Assembly: GCF_001898575.1 (NCBI RefSeq) | Contig: NZ_MKUD01000038.1 | Span: 1-64,000, forward strand | Reading direction: 5' to 3' | Source: Spirosoma sp. 48-14 | GTDB taxonomy: Bacteria; Bacteroidota; Bacteroidia; Cytophagales; Spirosomataceae | DNA length: 64,000 bases | In this document: positions 26,492-35,956 of the stretch, piece by piece | Layout: the number at the start of each line of letters is the position of its first letter | Numbering within the stretch: the first letter of the stretch is position 1 | Translations under genes and position numbers: made by a program | The notes under the pieces: generated by a model | Told to the model about the DNA's origin: nothing | The model's database searches: none | The model's input: only the letters and a program-made list of their open reading frames with translations

Positions 26492-28720
26492 TTATCGCAT
26501 AGGGGCACTGATCACCCCCAGGTAGCGGCCCATCCAGTAGGGCAGCAGCCAGATATCACCCGCACTATGTTCGGAGGTACCATTGCCTCGCAGTCGATCC
26601 ATACTGAACATATTGCCATTATGCCGCTGAATGGGTCGCTCGTCGGGAGGCAGGACTTCTTTGGTGGTTTGTCTGCGAAAGTTATCGGGCAGCAATTCGA
26701 TATCTTTACGATGGCTGTTCTGAATTTCCCAGTCGATAAGATCCAGCGGAAATTCCCGCAAATACCAGACTGCTTCGGGCAGATCGAACGATTTCGTCCC
26801 TGTCAATGCCGTGAAAATATTCCAGGCACCTTCTTTTTCGGGCCGTTCAACTTCCCAGTGATCAATGATCGCTTTCTTAAAATGGGTTCGTAACGTATCG
26901 TTTAACGCATAGCGGTACAGTCCCCAGTAGCCCACGAAATACATCTCATCATCGGAATGGTTCCAGCCGTCCGACATATGTTTGCTATGCTCATCGGCAT
27001 TATCGGGAGCTTTACCGATAATGCGCATGGGTCGCATCAGGTTCTCGAAGTAGCCATGCTTCTGCATCAGCTCGAACGCTTTCTTCTTGTACTTTTCTTT
27101 ATGAGTGAAGTGATAAGCCGTTTGCAGCATAGCTACAATATTGGACGAATTCAGTTTTCGGTCGCCCACATTGATCGGAAAGGCATTCACATATTCCGGG
27201 TTCCAGCGCCCCCACATGGTTGGCTTTCCGTCGAAATCGATCAGGTACATATCATGTGTAATAATATGGCTCATCAGCGTATCGATCAGCGTAATGGCCC
27301 GGCTTTTCAAGTCCTTATCATCGACCAGTTCAGCCATGGCGCCGAACGCGAAAATGTGTCCGATTACTTCGTCGCTGCTGGTGGTCGATTTCCAGTCCCA
27401 GCCGGGTTGAGGGGAATGCTGCCATCGCTCTTTATCATGCAGTTTGTCGATGTAGCCTGCCCGTTCAAACGAACGCGCCGGAAAACCCGGAACGGGTGTA
27501 ACCGTATACAACCGTTCCATAGCGTCGAGCGCTTCCCGGCAGTTCTGTAGCGCTTCCTTATCTTTGGTAACAGCGTACCGGAAAATTTCTCCACCCAGAT
27601 ACATTGAGGTCCAGAGGCCGTCATTATCCGAATCTTCCATATAGCCACTCTCCAGATTTCCTTTTTCCATATGAACCAGCGACGCATTGAACCCATTCCG
27701 AATATGCCGGGTCCGCACCTGCCGATCATAGAACTGCGCTTTTTCCGCGAGCGTCATCCATTTTGATTCGATTTTAGCCAGGCCAGCCGTCGTCAGAATC
27801 AGAACGGAGTTGGCTGGTCCGGCAGTAATCTGTGTCACCTGATTGCCGGGTAACCAGCGCTCACCGTTGTAATAGTCGAACTTACCATCTGGACGCAGGG
27901 AAAAGGCGCCCTGAGCCGACCCAAACCAGAGTTTCCCATTCACTTCTGCAACGGACGTAATATTCGTTACCGGCAGTTTACGATGAACAGTACCTATAGG
28001 TTTCTTCCCGACCGCGTCAACTTCCAGATAACCATCGGTCGTCCCGATCACAATCTTAGCCCCTTTCGACGCCAGATCGAACGCGGTGAAGTTGGCCCCA
28101 TCCAGCACTTTAGTCAGTTTGGGCGACTTGCCCGATACGGTGTAAAGCGCTTTTTTACCCAGTATCCAGAACAGATCGACCCCAGGCTGATACCGAATCT
28201 GGATGGCTTCATCATCAGCTATCGTTCCTTTCCAGCGGACCTCTTTGCCTTTGACCAGATGCAGTGCTTTCCCGTCTGAAACCAAAAATGCAAAATCGGC
28301 ACCACCCGCAAAGAGTCGGGCCTGGGGAAGTTGATGTTCGGTAAACAATTTCCCGGCCCAGGCATTGCTCAACACCGCCCGATTATCGAGGTAAACAAGC
28401 TGGTGATCGTATTCCCCGATGGCAGCCAGCTTCATATCACTCATCGGTCGATATGTCTGATCGGGAAGCACTTTACCCGGCACCAGAAATTGCCCCCCCG
28501 ATGGATGCATGAGCCCGTTGGACGCGAGCAATTGAATCACTCCATTTCGGTCGCTGGCCAACTCGGTCAGACTGGCCTCCGGCTTATCGACATAATACTT
28601 AATGCTGTAATCCTGAAGAAATGGTTTGTCCTGATACACCGACTGGGCGCTCGCCAGAACCCCCAACGATACTCCCAACACCACACCTGCCACACGTTTA
28701 CGAATTAGTCCTACGCACAT
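26492..28720 (-). CDS. propeller-plus-helical-domain secreted protein, paralogue 2 of 3
   Basis: A 742-residue protein with an N-terminal export signal (VVLGVSLGVLASAQ). It is close to the protein at 24161 over its full length: YQDKPFLQDYSIKYY at the mature N-terminus, LWFGSAQGAFSLRPDG in the propeller, YDRQVRTRHIRNGFNAS, DNDGLWTSMYLGGEIFRYA, TSSDEVIGHIFAFGAMAEL and the same end motif LPYWMGRYLGVISAP. Conserved acidic and aromatic positions (DGLWTSMY, SSDE, NHSDDEMYF) are candidates for an active site. It lies 54 bases upstream of the next paralogue, so the trio is probably one transcript. Function unknown; envelope or periplasm. Confidence 0.78.
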   Translation of the reverse strand: MCVGLIRKRVAGVVLGVSLGVLASAQSVYQDKPFLQDYSIKYYVDKPEASLTELASDRNGVIQLLASNGLMHPSGGQFLVPGKVLPDQTYRPMSDMKLAAIGEYDHQLVYLDNRAVLSNAWAGKLFTEHQLPQARLFAGGADFAFLVSDGKALHLVKGKEVRWKGTIADDEAIQIRYQPGVDLFWILGKKALYTVSGKSPKLTKVLDGANFTAFDLASKGAKIVIGTTDGYLEVDAVGKKPIGTVHRKLPVTNITSVAEVNGKLWFGSAQGAFSLRPDGKFDYYNGERWLPGNQVTQITAGPANSVLILTTAGLAKIESKWMTLAEKAQFYDRQVRTRHIRNGFNASLVHMEKGNLESGYMEDSDNDGLWTSMYLGGEIFRYAVTKDKEALQNCREALDAMERLYTVTPVPGFPARSFERAGYIDKLHDKERWQHSPQPGWDWKSTTSSDEVIGHIFAFGAMAELVDDKDLKSRAITLIDTLMSHIITHDMYLIDFDGKPTMWGRWNPEYVNAFPINVGDRKLNSSNIVAMLQTAYHFTHKEKYKKKAFELMQKHGYFENLMRPMRIIGKAPDNADEHSKHMSDGWNHSDDEMYFVGYWGLYRYALNDTLRTHFKKAIIDHWEVERPEKEGAWNIFTALTGTKSFDLPEAVWYLREFPLDLIDWEIQNSHRKDIELLPDNFRRQTTKEVLPPDERPIQRHNGNMFSMDRLRGNGTSEHSAGDIWLLPYWMGRYLGVISAPMR

Positions 28721-28741
28721 ACATTTTTGTTTTTCAACAGA

Positions 28742-31009
28742 TTATTGAATCATTTTCAGGTATCGGCCCATCCAGTACGGCAGCAGCCAGAACACAGGCT
28801 CCCGTTCGATATCGGGCGTACCATTCACAGCCGCCCAGGGATTTTTATCCCAACGAACAACGGTCCGAATGCTGGCTGGTGGCAACTCACTCACCTGCCA
28901 TTCGTCGAGCACTGGAGTTCGAACGATCCGAACATCCTCCCGTTTCGTATGATCGACCGTCCAGTTTACTAAATCGAGTGGCGTATCGACCAAAAATTCT
29001 ACGGACGATGCCAGCTCAACCGATTTATTTCGGGCATAACAGTACAGGAAATTGATGAGTGGATTTTTATCGCCCTTCCGTTGCTCAAGCCACTGATCCA
29101 TGTGGGCTTCGTAAAACGCCCGAAGTTTGGGGTCCTGCTCGCAGCGAACCAGAATGGGGTAGACATAAGCCGCCAGCATCACATCAAAATAGATAAACCA
29201 GGCCGGATTTTGCTCCTTGATACGCGCCATATTGTCCAGGTAGCCTTCTTTATCGATCAGATTCCGGTAGTGTTGCTCGTAGACCGACTTCCCGGTCATA
29301 TAATAGGCCAGTTTCAGAAAGGCCAGTAATTCCATCGAATTTTGTGCCCGATCCGGTGCCCAGTCGGGGTTGCGGTTGAGCATGTCGGGCGACCAGACAC
29401 CCCAGCGTGTATGTTTCCCATCGATGTCCGTCAGGGTAAAATTGTGGGCAATCAGGTGATCGACCAGCCGGGCCACATGGGCACGAACCACGGCCTTTTC
29501 GGCTTCGTCGGCCACTAGTTCGTAGTAGAAATAATAGCCCATCATGTGGCCACACACCTCATCGCTGCTGGTATCGCCTTTCCAGAGCCAGTTTCCATCT
29601 TTCGATTTTCGCCAGCGTACCTCAACTGGTTTAAATCGAGGCTCTTTCACCAGCTCGTCGGCCTGTTCCTGCGGGTTGTAGGTCCGGTTGCCATCATCTA
29701 CCCGCGTCCAGTTGGCCGGAACAATTGTACGCGCAAAAAAGCCGTCCGTTCCTGTCACCTCCTGAAGAAGCTTCAGGAAATCAAACGCTTTCTTTGCTTT
29801 GGCTTTCGCGTCCGGGTTATGCGTAGCAGCGTATCGAAAGGCTTCCATCGCCAGGTAATTCCCGGTATACTCGCCATCATTATCGTCGTCGTCCGGTTCC
29901 CAGGTACTCGTATCGCCCGGTTGTTTAAGTCGGCATTGACCAGCAATCCAGGGCAATCGAATATGGCGTTTCATGAGTACATCGTAGAAGTAATCCTGTT
30001 TCTGAGCCAACGTCATGGGCCGCCGTCGAATGGCACTTACTCCGCCAGCCGTGGCTACCCAGGCCGTTCCCTGCGCATCAAAAGCAACATCCTCGACCCG
30101 ATCATCGAGCAGCCACCGTCGGGTAAACCGCAACGAATGACTACCATCGGCACTATACCTGACCACGCCTACATCCGTACCTACCCACATGCGCCCGTCG
30201 GGTGCCTGACTCACACAGTTCACATAACTCGACGGGATACCCTGCTTTGGTTCCACCGTTTGCATTGGTTTATCCTGCCCCAAAACCGTGACACCTCCCA
30301 GGCCCCCTACCCAAACGTTCCTGTGTTGATCCAGGGCTAATCCTCGAACAGACGCACTCAATAATTCGTCAGGGCGTTGAAAAATCCGGGTTTGGGTATC
30401 GCCAACGTGATACAACCCCACATCAGTAGCTACCCAAAGTCCTCCCTGCTTATCTGACATTGCCCGCCGAATGGATCGGGGCAGCGAATAGGCCTTTTTC
30501 TGGCAGCCCTGCTTATTAATCAGCCACACCCCCATTGGCCCCAGCGCGTACATGCCTTCCGGAGTCGAACAAAGGTCCGAAATTGGCCCTCTAGGACCAT
30601 CGACCTGTTCGAGTTGCTGGTTTCTATAGCGGAAAAGCCCGTTCCACATCCCTAGCCAAACCGTTGACTGCTGATCGACGGCTAGTGAATAGGCTGGCCC
30701 CTGATCGGTAGGAAATGGAAAATTCGTCCAATACGATTCTGAAGCTTTCTTTGAAAACACCCCGGCTGCTGAGGCTAGCCAAACCGTCGATTGGGAATCG
30801 ACCATAACCCGACGGACGGCTATTGGCTTGCCATCCACCACCAACGGATAGGCCTCGTGGTATTCCTGTTCAAAAGCCTGGTCCCGATAGTGGCTGTTCA
30901 TTTCCTGAAGAGCTGCTCCCCCACCCGAACTACAGGCGTAGGCTAGCCAGCAGGCCATGAGCATGGCGCATACCGAAAACCAGGCCCGATAGGAGATAAA
31001 CACGTTCAT
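28742..31009 (-). CDS. propeller-plus-helical-domain lipoprotein, paralogue 1 of 3
   Basis: A 755-residue protein; ATG at 31009 preferred, giving a lipoprotein signal with LAYAC. The N-terminal half shows the clearest two-component-regulator propeller repeats of the trio: TVWLASAAGVFSK, TVWLGMWNGLFRY, GLWVATDVGLYHVG, NVWVGGLGGVTVLG, RMWVGTDVGVVRYS and TAWVATAGGVSAI. The C-terminal half is the shared helical domain (YDVLMKRHIRLPW, DGEYTGNYLAMEAFRYA, TGTDGFFARTIVPAN, TSSDEVCGHMMGYY, LPYWMGRYL). In hybrid two-component systems such propellers sense oligosaccharides next to a histidine kinase; here no kinase follows, but an enzyme-like domain. First gene of the presumed operon. Confidence 0.78.
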   Translation of the reverse strand: MNVFISYRAWFSVCAMLMACWLAYACSSGGGAALQEMNSHYRDQAFEQEYHEAYPLVVDGKPIAVRRVMVDSQSTVWLASAAGVFSKKASESYWTNFPFPTDQGPAYSLAVDQQSTVWLGMWNGLFRYRNQQLEQVDGPRGPISDLCSTPEGMYALGPMGVWLINKQGCQKKAYSLPRSIRRAMSDKQGGLWVATDVGLYHVGDTQTRIFQRPDELLSASVRGLALDQHRNVWVGGLGGVTVLGQDKPMQTVEPKQGIPSSYVNCVSQAPDGRMWVGTDVGVVRYSADGSHSLRFTRRWLLDDRVEDVAFDAQGTAWVATAGGVSAIRRRPMTLAQKQDYFYDVLMKRHIRLPWIAGQCRLKQPGDTSTWEPDDDDNDGEYTGNYLAMEAFRYAATHNPDAKAKAKKAFDFLKLLQEVTGTDGFFARTIVPANWTRVDDGNRTYNPQEQADELVKEPRFKPVEVRWRKSKDGNWLWKGDTSSDEVCGHMMGYYFYYELVADEAEKAVVRAHVARLVDHLIAHNFTLTDIDGKHTRWGVWSPDMLNRNPDWAPDRAQNSMELLAFLKLAYYMTGKSVYEQHYRNLIDKEGYLDNMARIKEQNPAWFIYFDVMLAAYVYPILVRCEQDPKLRAFYEAHMDQWLEQRKGDKNPLINFLYCYARNKSVELASSVEFLVDTPLDLVNWTVDHTKREDVRIVRTPVLDEWQVSELPPASIRTVVRWDKNPWAAVNGTPDIEREPVFWLLPYWMGRYLKMIQ

Positions 31010-31521
31010 GTGAAGCAAGAAGAAGCCAATCACTAAAGGCCAACAGGGGACCATACATCAGTTATACGGGCATTCTGATGCATTAGGCTACTAGAACACA
31101 TCGAAAAATTTGATGCCAACCCACCCGCAGACAACCCCAATGACTCACATTTCTTCGTTTCACGTAACCTGACGATTACTTACCGAAACATCACTAGAAA
31201 GACTTCCAGAGGCTATCTGCCCAAATTAAAATAGCCTGCGCAAATTGACGGTTATTTTACGCAAAGTGCGAAATTCTTTTGAAATTCACCCTTCTATATT
31301 TGTCTCGATAGTGGCGCAGAACCCAAATATAATTTGGCTTCTATGGGGTATATTAAGATATTATGAAGGATTTGTAAACTTTTATAGACAAATCCTTTGG
31401 CGAATATTGTCAAAATTTTATTCGGCAATTCAACTTAAATAAGTTATAAAAATTCTACAGACCATTCAATCGCAATCGTTTTTCTGGTTTGTCGCCTATT
31501 ACCCACCTTACTTTTCTGCAT
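31010..31521. promoter_or_regulatory. intergenic region before the ECF sigma gene
   Basis: A 512-base AT-rich gap with divergent flanking genes. It holds a TATATTTG box at 31295-31302 matching the Bacteroidota -7 consensus TAnnTTTG on the + strand (no well-spaced -33 TTG), and a 10-bp inverted repeat (31366-31375 with 31388-31397, 12-nt loop). No convincing ORF was found. Confidence 0.4.
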
Positions 31522-32067
31522 ATGGCTCTTCATTACTCCATCGAATCTATTCTAAGCAAGGTTGTTCTTGGTGATCAGGCAGCCTTTGCGAAACTATACA
31601 AACATTACCGTACCCCATCCCTCCGTTTCTGTCTGTCGATCCTGAAAGATCAGGAAGAAGCAGAAAACATGGTTCATGATGTATTTATTAAGATTTGGGA
31701 GCGTCGATCGACCATCAACCCCAGCCTTAATTTCAACTCCTATCTATTTACCTGCCTGAGAAACCAGGCGTTCGACTATCTGAAACAGGTTGAAAAAGCG
31801 CAGTTTCTAAAACAGCGTTATCTGGAACGGATGCAGGAAGCCCATGACGAATTGCCAGAGAGTCAGGAAGCCCAGTTTAATCTGGTTCAATCGGCTGTGA
31901 GCGCACTTTCTGAAAAACGGAAGCTGATTTTGCGCATGAATGTAGAAGATGGAAAATCGTATCAGGAAATCGCTGAACTACTCAACATTTCAAAAAATAC
32001 CGTCAAAAATCAACTCGTAAAGGCCAAACAGCTTCTTCGGGAACGAATTGACTTTGCTCTTCTTTAG
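31522..32067 (+). CDS. ECF RNA polymerase sigma factor (SusC/D-linked type)
   Basis: A 181-residue sigma-70 family factor; ATG at 31522 chosen over a TTG at 31489. Region 2 reads FAKLYKHYRTPSLRFCLSIL, then EEAENMVHDVFIKIWERR and SYLFTCLRNQAFDYLK; region 4 has LSEKRKLILRMN and YQEIAELLNISKNTVKNQL. This is the form common in Bacteroidota where the sigma factor, a FecR anti-sigma and a SusC/SusD pair make a cell-surface signalling unit. Here only a stub anti-sigma gene follows before susC. Inferred role: activation of the uptake genes downstream. Confidence 0.9.
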   Translation: MALHYSIESILSKVVLGDQAAFAKLYKHYRTPSLRFCLSILKDQEEAENMVHDVFIKIWERRSTINPSLNFNSYLFTCLRNQAFDYLKQVEKAQFLKQRYLERMQEAHDELPESQEAQFNLVQSAVSALSEKRKLILRMNVEDGKSYQEIAELLNISKNTVKNQLVKAKQLLRERIDFALL

Positions 32068-32202
32068 AAACGGCACGTACGTTGTCCCGACAGCCAGCGT
32101 ACACCGCCATCCCCACTCTCTTTTCCAAAAAATACACGACGCCCTGATAGTCTTTTCGCCGTTTTCCCAAGTACTACTGACAAACTGTCGAACGGAAAGG
32201 CC

Positions 32203-32406
32203 ATGGCTAATCAGGGCAGCCGCTATCTAATCAAACAGCTACTCAACAATAAACTGTCGAGAGCCGAACTGGACGAATTCCTGGCTGGTCTGCATGACGA
32301 CCAGACGCGACAGGCCTATTCAGACGTACTGGAAACCTATTTTAATCAACTCATAACCCAACAAAACCCAAGCCCGGAACCCGATGCGCCAACTAGTTCA
32401 GACTGA
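32203..32406 (+). CDS. short FecR-like anti-sigma N-domain protein
   Basis: A 67-residue protein. Its first 45 residues (YLIKQLLNNKLSRAELDEFLA) match the cytoplasmic N-terminal helix bundle of FecR-type anti-sigma factors, which normally binds the sigma factor. The membrane helix and periplasmic FecR domain that should follow are missing: after a second helix (QAYSDVLETYFNQLI) the protein ends in a Pro/Ser-rich tail. Sequence after the stop holds no obvious remnant before susC, 64 bases on. It may be a soluble anti-sigma or co-regulator, or a decayed FecR. The position between sigma factor and susC fits a regulatory role. Confidence 0.65.
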   Translation: MANQGSRYLIKQLLNNKLSRAELDEFLAGLHDDQTRQAYSDVLETYFNQLITQQNPSPEPDAPTSSD

Positions 32407-32470
32407 GCTGGCAATTGGTCATCCTACTTTTTTCTATGTATTTTATTGAACCCCTCATAACTGAACACGC

Positions 32471-35400
32471 ATGAACACACATTCTACTTTTCAGTTTATT
32501 CTGAGGCATTCTCTGACCATCACGTTGCTGATAGGAGCATGCTGCATGCACGCGCTGGCCAAAAGCAAACCGGCCAAAACCATTACGGGAACGGTTACTC
32601 TGGCAACAACCAGCCAGCCCGTTGCCGGAGCCAATGTCCTGATCAAAGGTACCCAGTTGGGAACCGTTACCGATCAGTCGGGCAAATACGCCATTACGGT
32701 CAATGGCGACAACGCTGTACTCGTCTTCTCGTTTATCGGGCATAAAACCCAGGAAATACCTGTGGGCAATAAATCGGTGATCGACGTATCCCTGGTCGAA
32801 AACAACGAAGTACTCGGCGAAGTAGTCGTAACGGCATTAGGTATCAAGCGCGAAGCCCGTTCGCTGGGATATGCTGTTGGCGAAGTTCAGGGTAAAGACC
32901 TGAGCCGGATAGCGCAAGAAAACGTATTGAACTCACTGGCAGGTCGTGTACCGGGTGTACAAATCAGCTCAACAGGCCCTTCGGGTTCATCGGTCAGCAT
33001 GATCATCCGGGGAGCCAAATCGCTCAACAACGACAACCAGCCCCTGTTCGTTGTGGATGGTGTTCCGATTGCCAACTCCTTAAATAACGTCAGCCAGATC
33101 GGTAACGACAACCGGGTCGACTACGGAAACGCTATTTCGGATATTAACCCGGAAGATGTCGAAAATATTTCTATCCTGAAAGGCCCCAGTGCTGCCGCTC
33201 TGTATGGCTCCCGGGCAGCTAACGGCGTGGTACTGATCACCACAAAAAGTGGATCGAAGTCACAGAAAATGACGGTAAACGTTTCGTCAAATACCGTTTT
33301 CGATCAGCCGTACAAGTACCTGAAAATGGGCACCAAATTCGCCACGGGTATTCTGCCGTTTACACCCGATTCAAATCCCTATCCGGGCGGTATTCTCCAG
33401 ATCGACGAAAGTTCGTCGGGTGGTGTAGGGCCGGAACTGGATAAAGGCTACAACGCTATTCAATGGAATAGCCCGATTGGTACGGACGGCAAACCCATTC
33501 CGACTCCGCTGGTTTCGCACCCGAACAACATCCGCGATTTCGTTCGGACAGGTATTACCAGCACCAACGGGGTGTCGATATCGAACAACAATGATAAAGT
33601 CACCTACCGCCTTTCGTATTCGAACATGAGCAGCCGGGGTATTGTCCCTAATTCGGATCTGTTCAAAAATACGCTGGCCATTAACTCGTCGGTACGACTG
33701 AGCAATAAACTGACGTTCAGCACCAACCTCGACTTTAGCCGCAGCAATTCCAACAATCGACCGGCTGGCGAACGGGGCACCAATCCGTTGCAGTGGGCCT
33801 ACGCCGTTGGTTCACACATCAACATCAACGACCTACGTGATTACTGGGTGCCCGGCAAAGAAGGTCTTCAGCAGAAGTCGCAGAGCATTGGCAACTATAA
33901 CAACCCTTGGTTCCTGGCGTATGAAGTCAACAATAGCTTCGTGCGTGATCGGGTATTCGGAAACATGAAAGCCGAATGGCAAATTACCCCCGACATCAAG
34001 CTGATGGGTCGTTATGCGCTTGACACCTATAACGAGCAACGGGAAACCAAAATCGCGAAAAGCTATACGGGTGAACCCAACGGTGCCTACGGCCTGATCA
34101 ACCTGAAACGCTACGAACGCAACGTTGATTTCCTGGCCACCTACACCAAACGGTTCAATGCGCTCAGCGTGGTAGTATCGGCTGGTGGCAACAATCGCTA
34201 TTCGCAGTCGACGGATATCAACACCAGCAGCAAAAACGGCGCAGGGCTGATCATTCCAGGGCTGTACACCATCCAGAACATTGCAACGGCCAATATTAAC
34301 TACAGCAATTATCTGTACAAGAAAGCCATATACAGCGTTTACGGTACGGCTAATTTTGGCTTCAAGGACATGATCTACCTGGATGTGACGGCCCGAAACG
34401 ACTGGTCAAGCACACTTCCGGTCAACAATCGCTCGTATTTCTACCCATCGGCTTCGCTGAGCCTGTTGCTGAATGAGATGGTGCATATGCCTTCTACGGT
34501 CGATCTGTTTAAAGTTCGGGCGGGCGTCGCTCAGGTGGGGAATGATGCCAACCCCTACAGCCTCTATCCTACCCTGGCCGATGCCGGTGCCTGGAATGGT
34601 GTGACCCGTTTGAGCAAGTCGGGCAGTATTCTGCTTCCTGATTTAAAACCGGAAATAGCAACCTCGTATGAAGTCGGGATCGACTATAACATGTTCCGCA
34701 ACCGACTCCGTTTCTCAGGAACGTATTATGTATCGGAAAACCGCAACCAGATTCTACCTTCGCAGATTGCGCCTTCCAGCGGCTTTACCACCAAGAACAT
34801 CAACGCTGGTTTGCTCGAAAGTAAAGGGGTCGAACTGTCGCTGGGTGGAACGATCATCGATAAAGGCGGCCTACGCTGGGACTTAACCACGAACTTCACT
34901 AAGAACGTCACCCGCATCAAAGAGCTGGCAGAAGGTATCCCCTACTATACCCTCTGGACAGATGCCAAAGGCGGTGCCTGGACCTATGTAGGCGATAAAG
35001 TAGGCGATATTTACGATGCTGAAATCATCACCGTTACCGATCCTAAATCACCTTATTACGGCTACCCGATTCTGGATAACGACGGTTCGTGGCAGAGCAG
35101 AAGCGCCACCACGGTCAAGAATAAAATTGGCAACTTCAACCCCAATTTCATTCTGGGTGCGCAGAGCTCGCTTTCTTACAAAGGCTTTACCCTCAATCTG
35201 TCGCTCGACTGGCGGGCAGGTGGTGACTTTGTGTCGCAAACCTACCGGTATATGGAGTCTGATTTACGGTCGCAGCGGTTCCTCGACAACCTGATCAATC
35301 CAGGTGGCCGCTCGGGTGATGCCCTTCGCAACTGGCTGGTCGACAACGCCGATCAGTACATCAAGATTCACGGCAACTATTTCCCGATTGTGGGTGGGCC

Positions 35401-35872
35401 AACGGCCGAGTATGGTGGCTATCCGTTCGAGTTTGGCGGCAAAACGTATGCCTATGGCGTATTCAATCCAGGGGTTATTGCTCAGTATGATGCCAATGGA
35501 AACATAACCGGCTATACCGAAAACCTGGGTGGCGCAGGAACCAAAATCATTCCGTATGGCGACAATTACCCCTGGTCGTTTACCCGGGCCGCTACCTTCG
35601 ATGCGTCGTTTGTCAAACTGCGTGAAATCTCGCTCGGTTACGACATCCCTGCCCGTTTCGTGAAGTCGATTGGCCTGCAAAATGCGAACTTCTCTATCTA
35701 TAGCCGGAACATTATTCTGTGGACTGCCGCTAAAATCAACGTCGATCCAGAAATGGCCTTCCAGCCACAGTCTGGTACACAGGCAGGTACGCAGTTCAAA
35801 CAAGGTATCGAGCGCTATAACGTAACTCCGTGGGTGATTCCAGTTGGTTTTAAACTTGGCCTTACATTTTAA
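32471..35872 (+). CDS. SusC/RagA-type TonB-dependent outer-membrane transporter
   Basis: A 1,133-residue protein with an N-terminal export signal (TLLIGACCMHALA). A carboxypeptidase-D-regulatory-like domain follows (about 37-115, ITGTVTLATTSQPVAGANVL), then a TonB-box-like stretch (LGEVVVTALGIKREARSLGY), the plug (SLAGRVPGVQI, VDGVPI, EDVENISILKGPSAAALYGS) and a long barrel ending WVIPVGFKLGLTF. It imports oligomers across the outer membrane with the TonB system, using SusD as a lid. The next gene encodes SusD, with a 19-bp hairpin in between. The substrate cannot be read from sequence. Confidence 0.95.
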   Translation: MNTHSTFQFILRHSLTITLLIGACCMHALAKSKPAKTITGTVTLATTSQPVAGANVLIKGTQLGTVTDQSGKYAITVNGDNAVLVFSFIGHKTQEIPVGNKSVIDVSLVENNEVLGEVVVTALGIKREARSLGYAVGEVQGKDLSRIAQENVLNSLAGRVPGVQISSTGPSGSSVSMIIRGAKSLNNDNQPLFVVDGVPIANSLNNVSQIGNDNRVDYGNAISDINPEDVENISILKGPSAAALYGSRAANGVVLITTKSGSKSQKMTVNVSSNTVFDQPYKYLKMGTKFATGILPFTPDSNPYPGGILQIDESSSGGVGPELDKGYNAIQWNSPIGTDGKPIPTPLVSHPNNIRDFVRTGITSTNGVSISNNNDKVTYRLSYSNMSSRGIVPNSDLFKNTLAINSSVRLSNKLTFSTNLDFSRSNSNNRPAGERGTNPLQWAYAVGSHININDLRDYWVPGKEGLQQKSQSIGNYNNPWFLAYEVNNSFVRDRVFGNMKAEWQITPDIKLMGRYALDTYNEQRETKIAKSYTGEPNGAYGLINLKRYERNVDFLATYTKRFNALSVVVSAGGNNRYSQSTDINTSSKNGAGLIIPGLYTIQNIATANINYSNYLYKKAIYSVYGTANFGFKDMIYLDVTARNDWSSTLPVNNRSYFYPSASLSLLLNEMVHMPSTVDLFKVRAGVAQVGNDANPYSLYPTLADAGAWNGVTRLSKSGSILLPDLKPEIATSYEVGIDYNMFRNRLRFSGTYYVSENRNQILPSQIAPSSGFTTKNINAGLLESKGVELSLGGTIIDKGGLRWDLTTNFTKNVTRIKELAEGIPYYTLWTDAKGGAWTYVGDKVGDIYDAEIITVTDPKSPYYGYPILDNDGSWQSRSATTVKNKIGNFNPNFILGAQSSLSYKGFTLNLSLDWRAGGDFVSQTYRYMESDLRSQRFLDNLINPGGRSGDALRNWLVDNADQYIKIHGNYFPIVGGPTAEYGGYPFEFGGKTYAYGVFNPGVIAQYDANGNITGYTENLGGAGTKIIPYGDNYPWSFTRAATFDASFVKLREISLGYDIPARFVKSIGLQNANFSIYSRNIILWTAAKINVDPEMAFQPQSGTQAGTQFKQGIERYNVTPWVIPVGFKLGLTF

Positions 35873-35877
35873 CTAGC

Positions 35878-35923
35878 CATTTGCTTCGTGTCATTGGTGT
35901 ATTACAATGACACGAAGCAAATG
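35878..35923. repeat. 19-bp perfect inverted repeat between susC and susD
   Basis: Arms 35878-35896 and 35905-35923 are exact reverse complements around an 8-nt loop. It begins five bases after the susC stop and lies 33 bases before the susD start, within what should be one transcript. Likely an attenuator or mRNA 3'-end stabiliser that sets the susC:susD ratio; there is no T run. Confidence 0.7.
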
Positions 35924-35956
35924 ACCATATAATGACGACATTTTAACGATTCTGTC

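Noticed and set aside
31245..31442. 65-codon + frame in the sigma factor leader
   Set aside because: AT-rich sequence with frequent chance frames, no domain, and it covers the promoter region.
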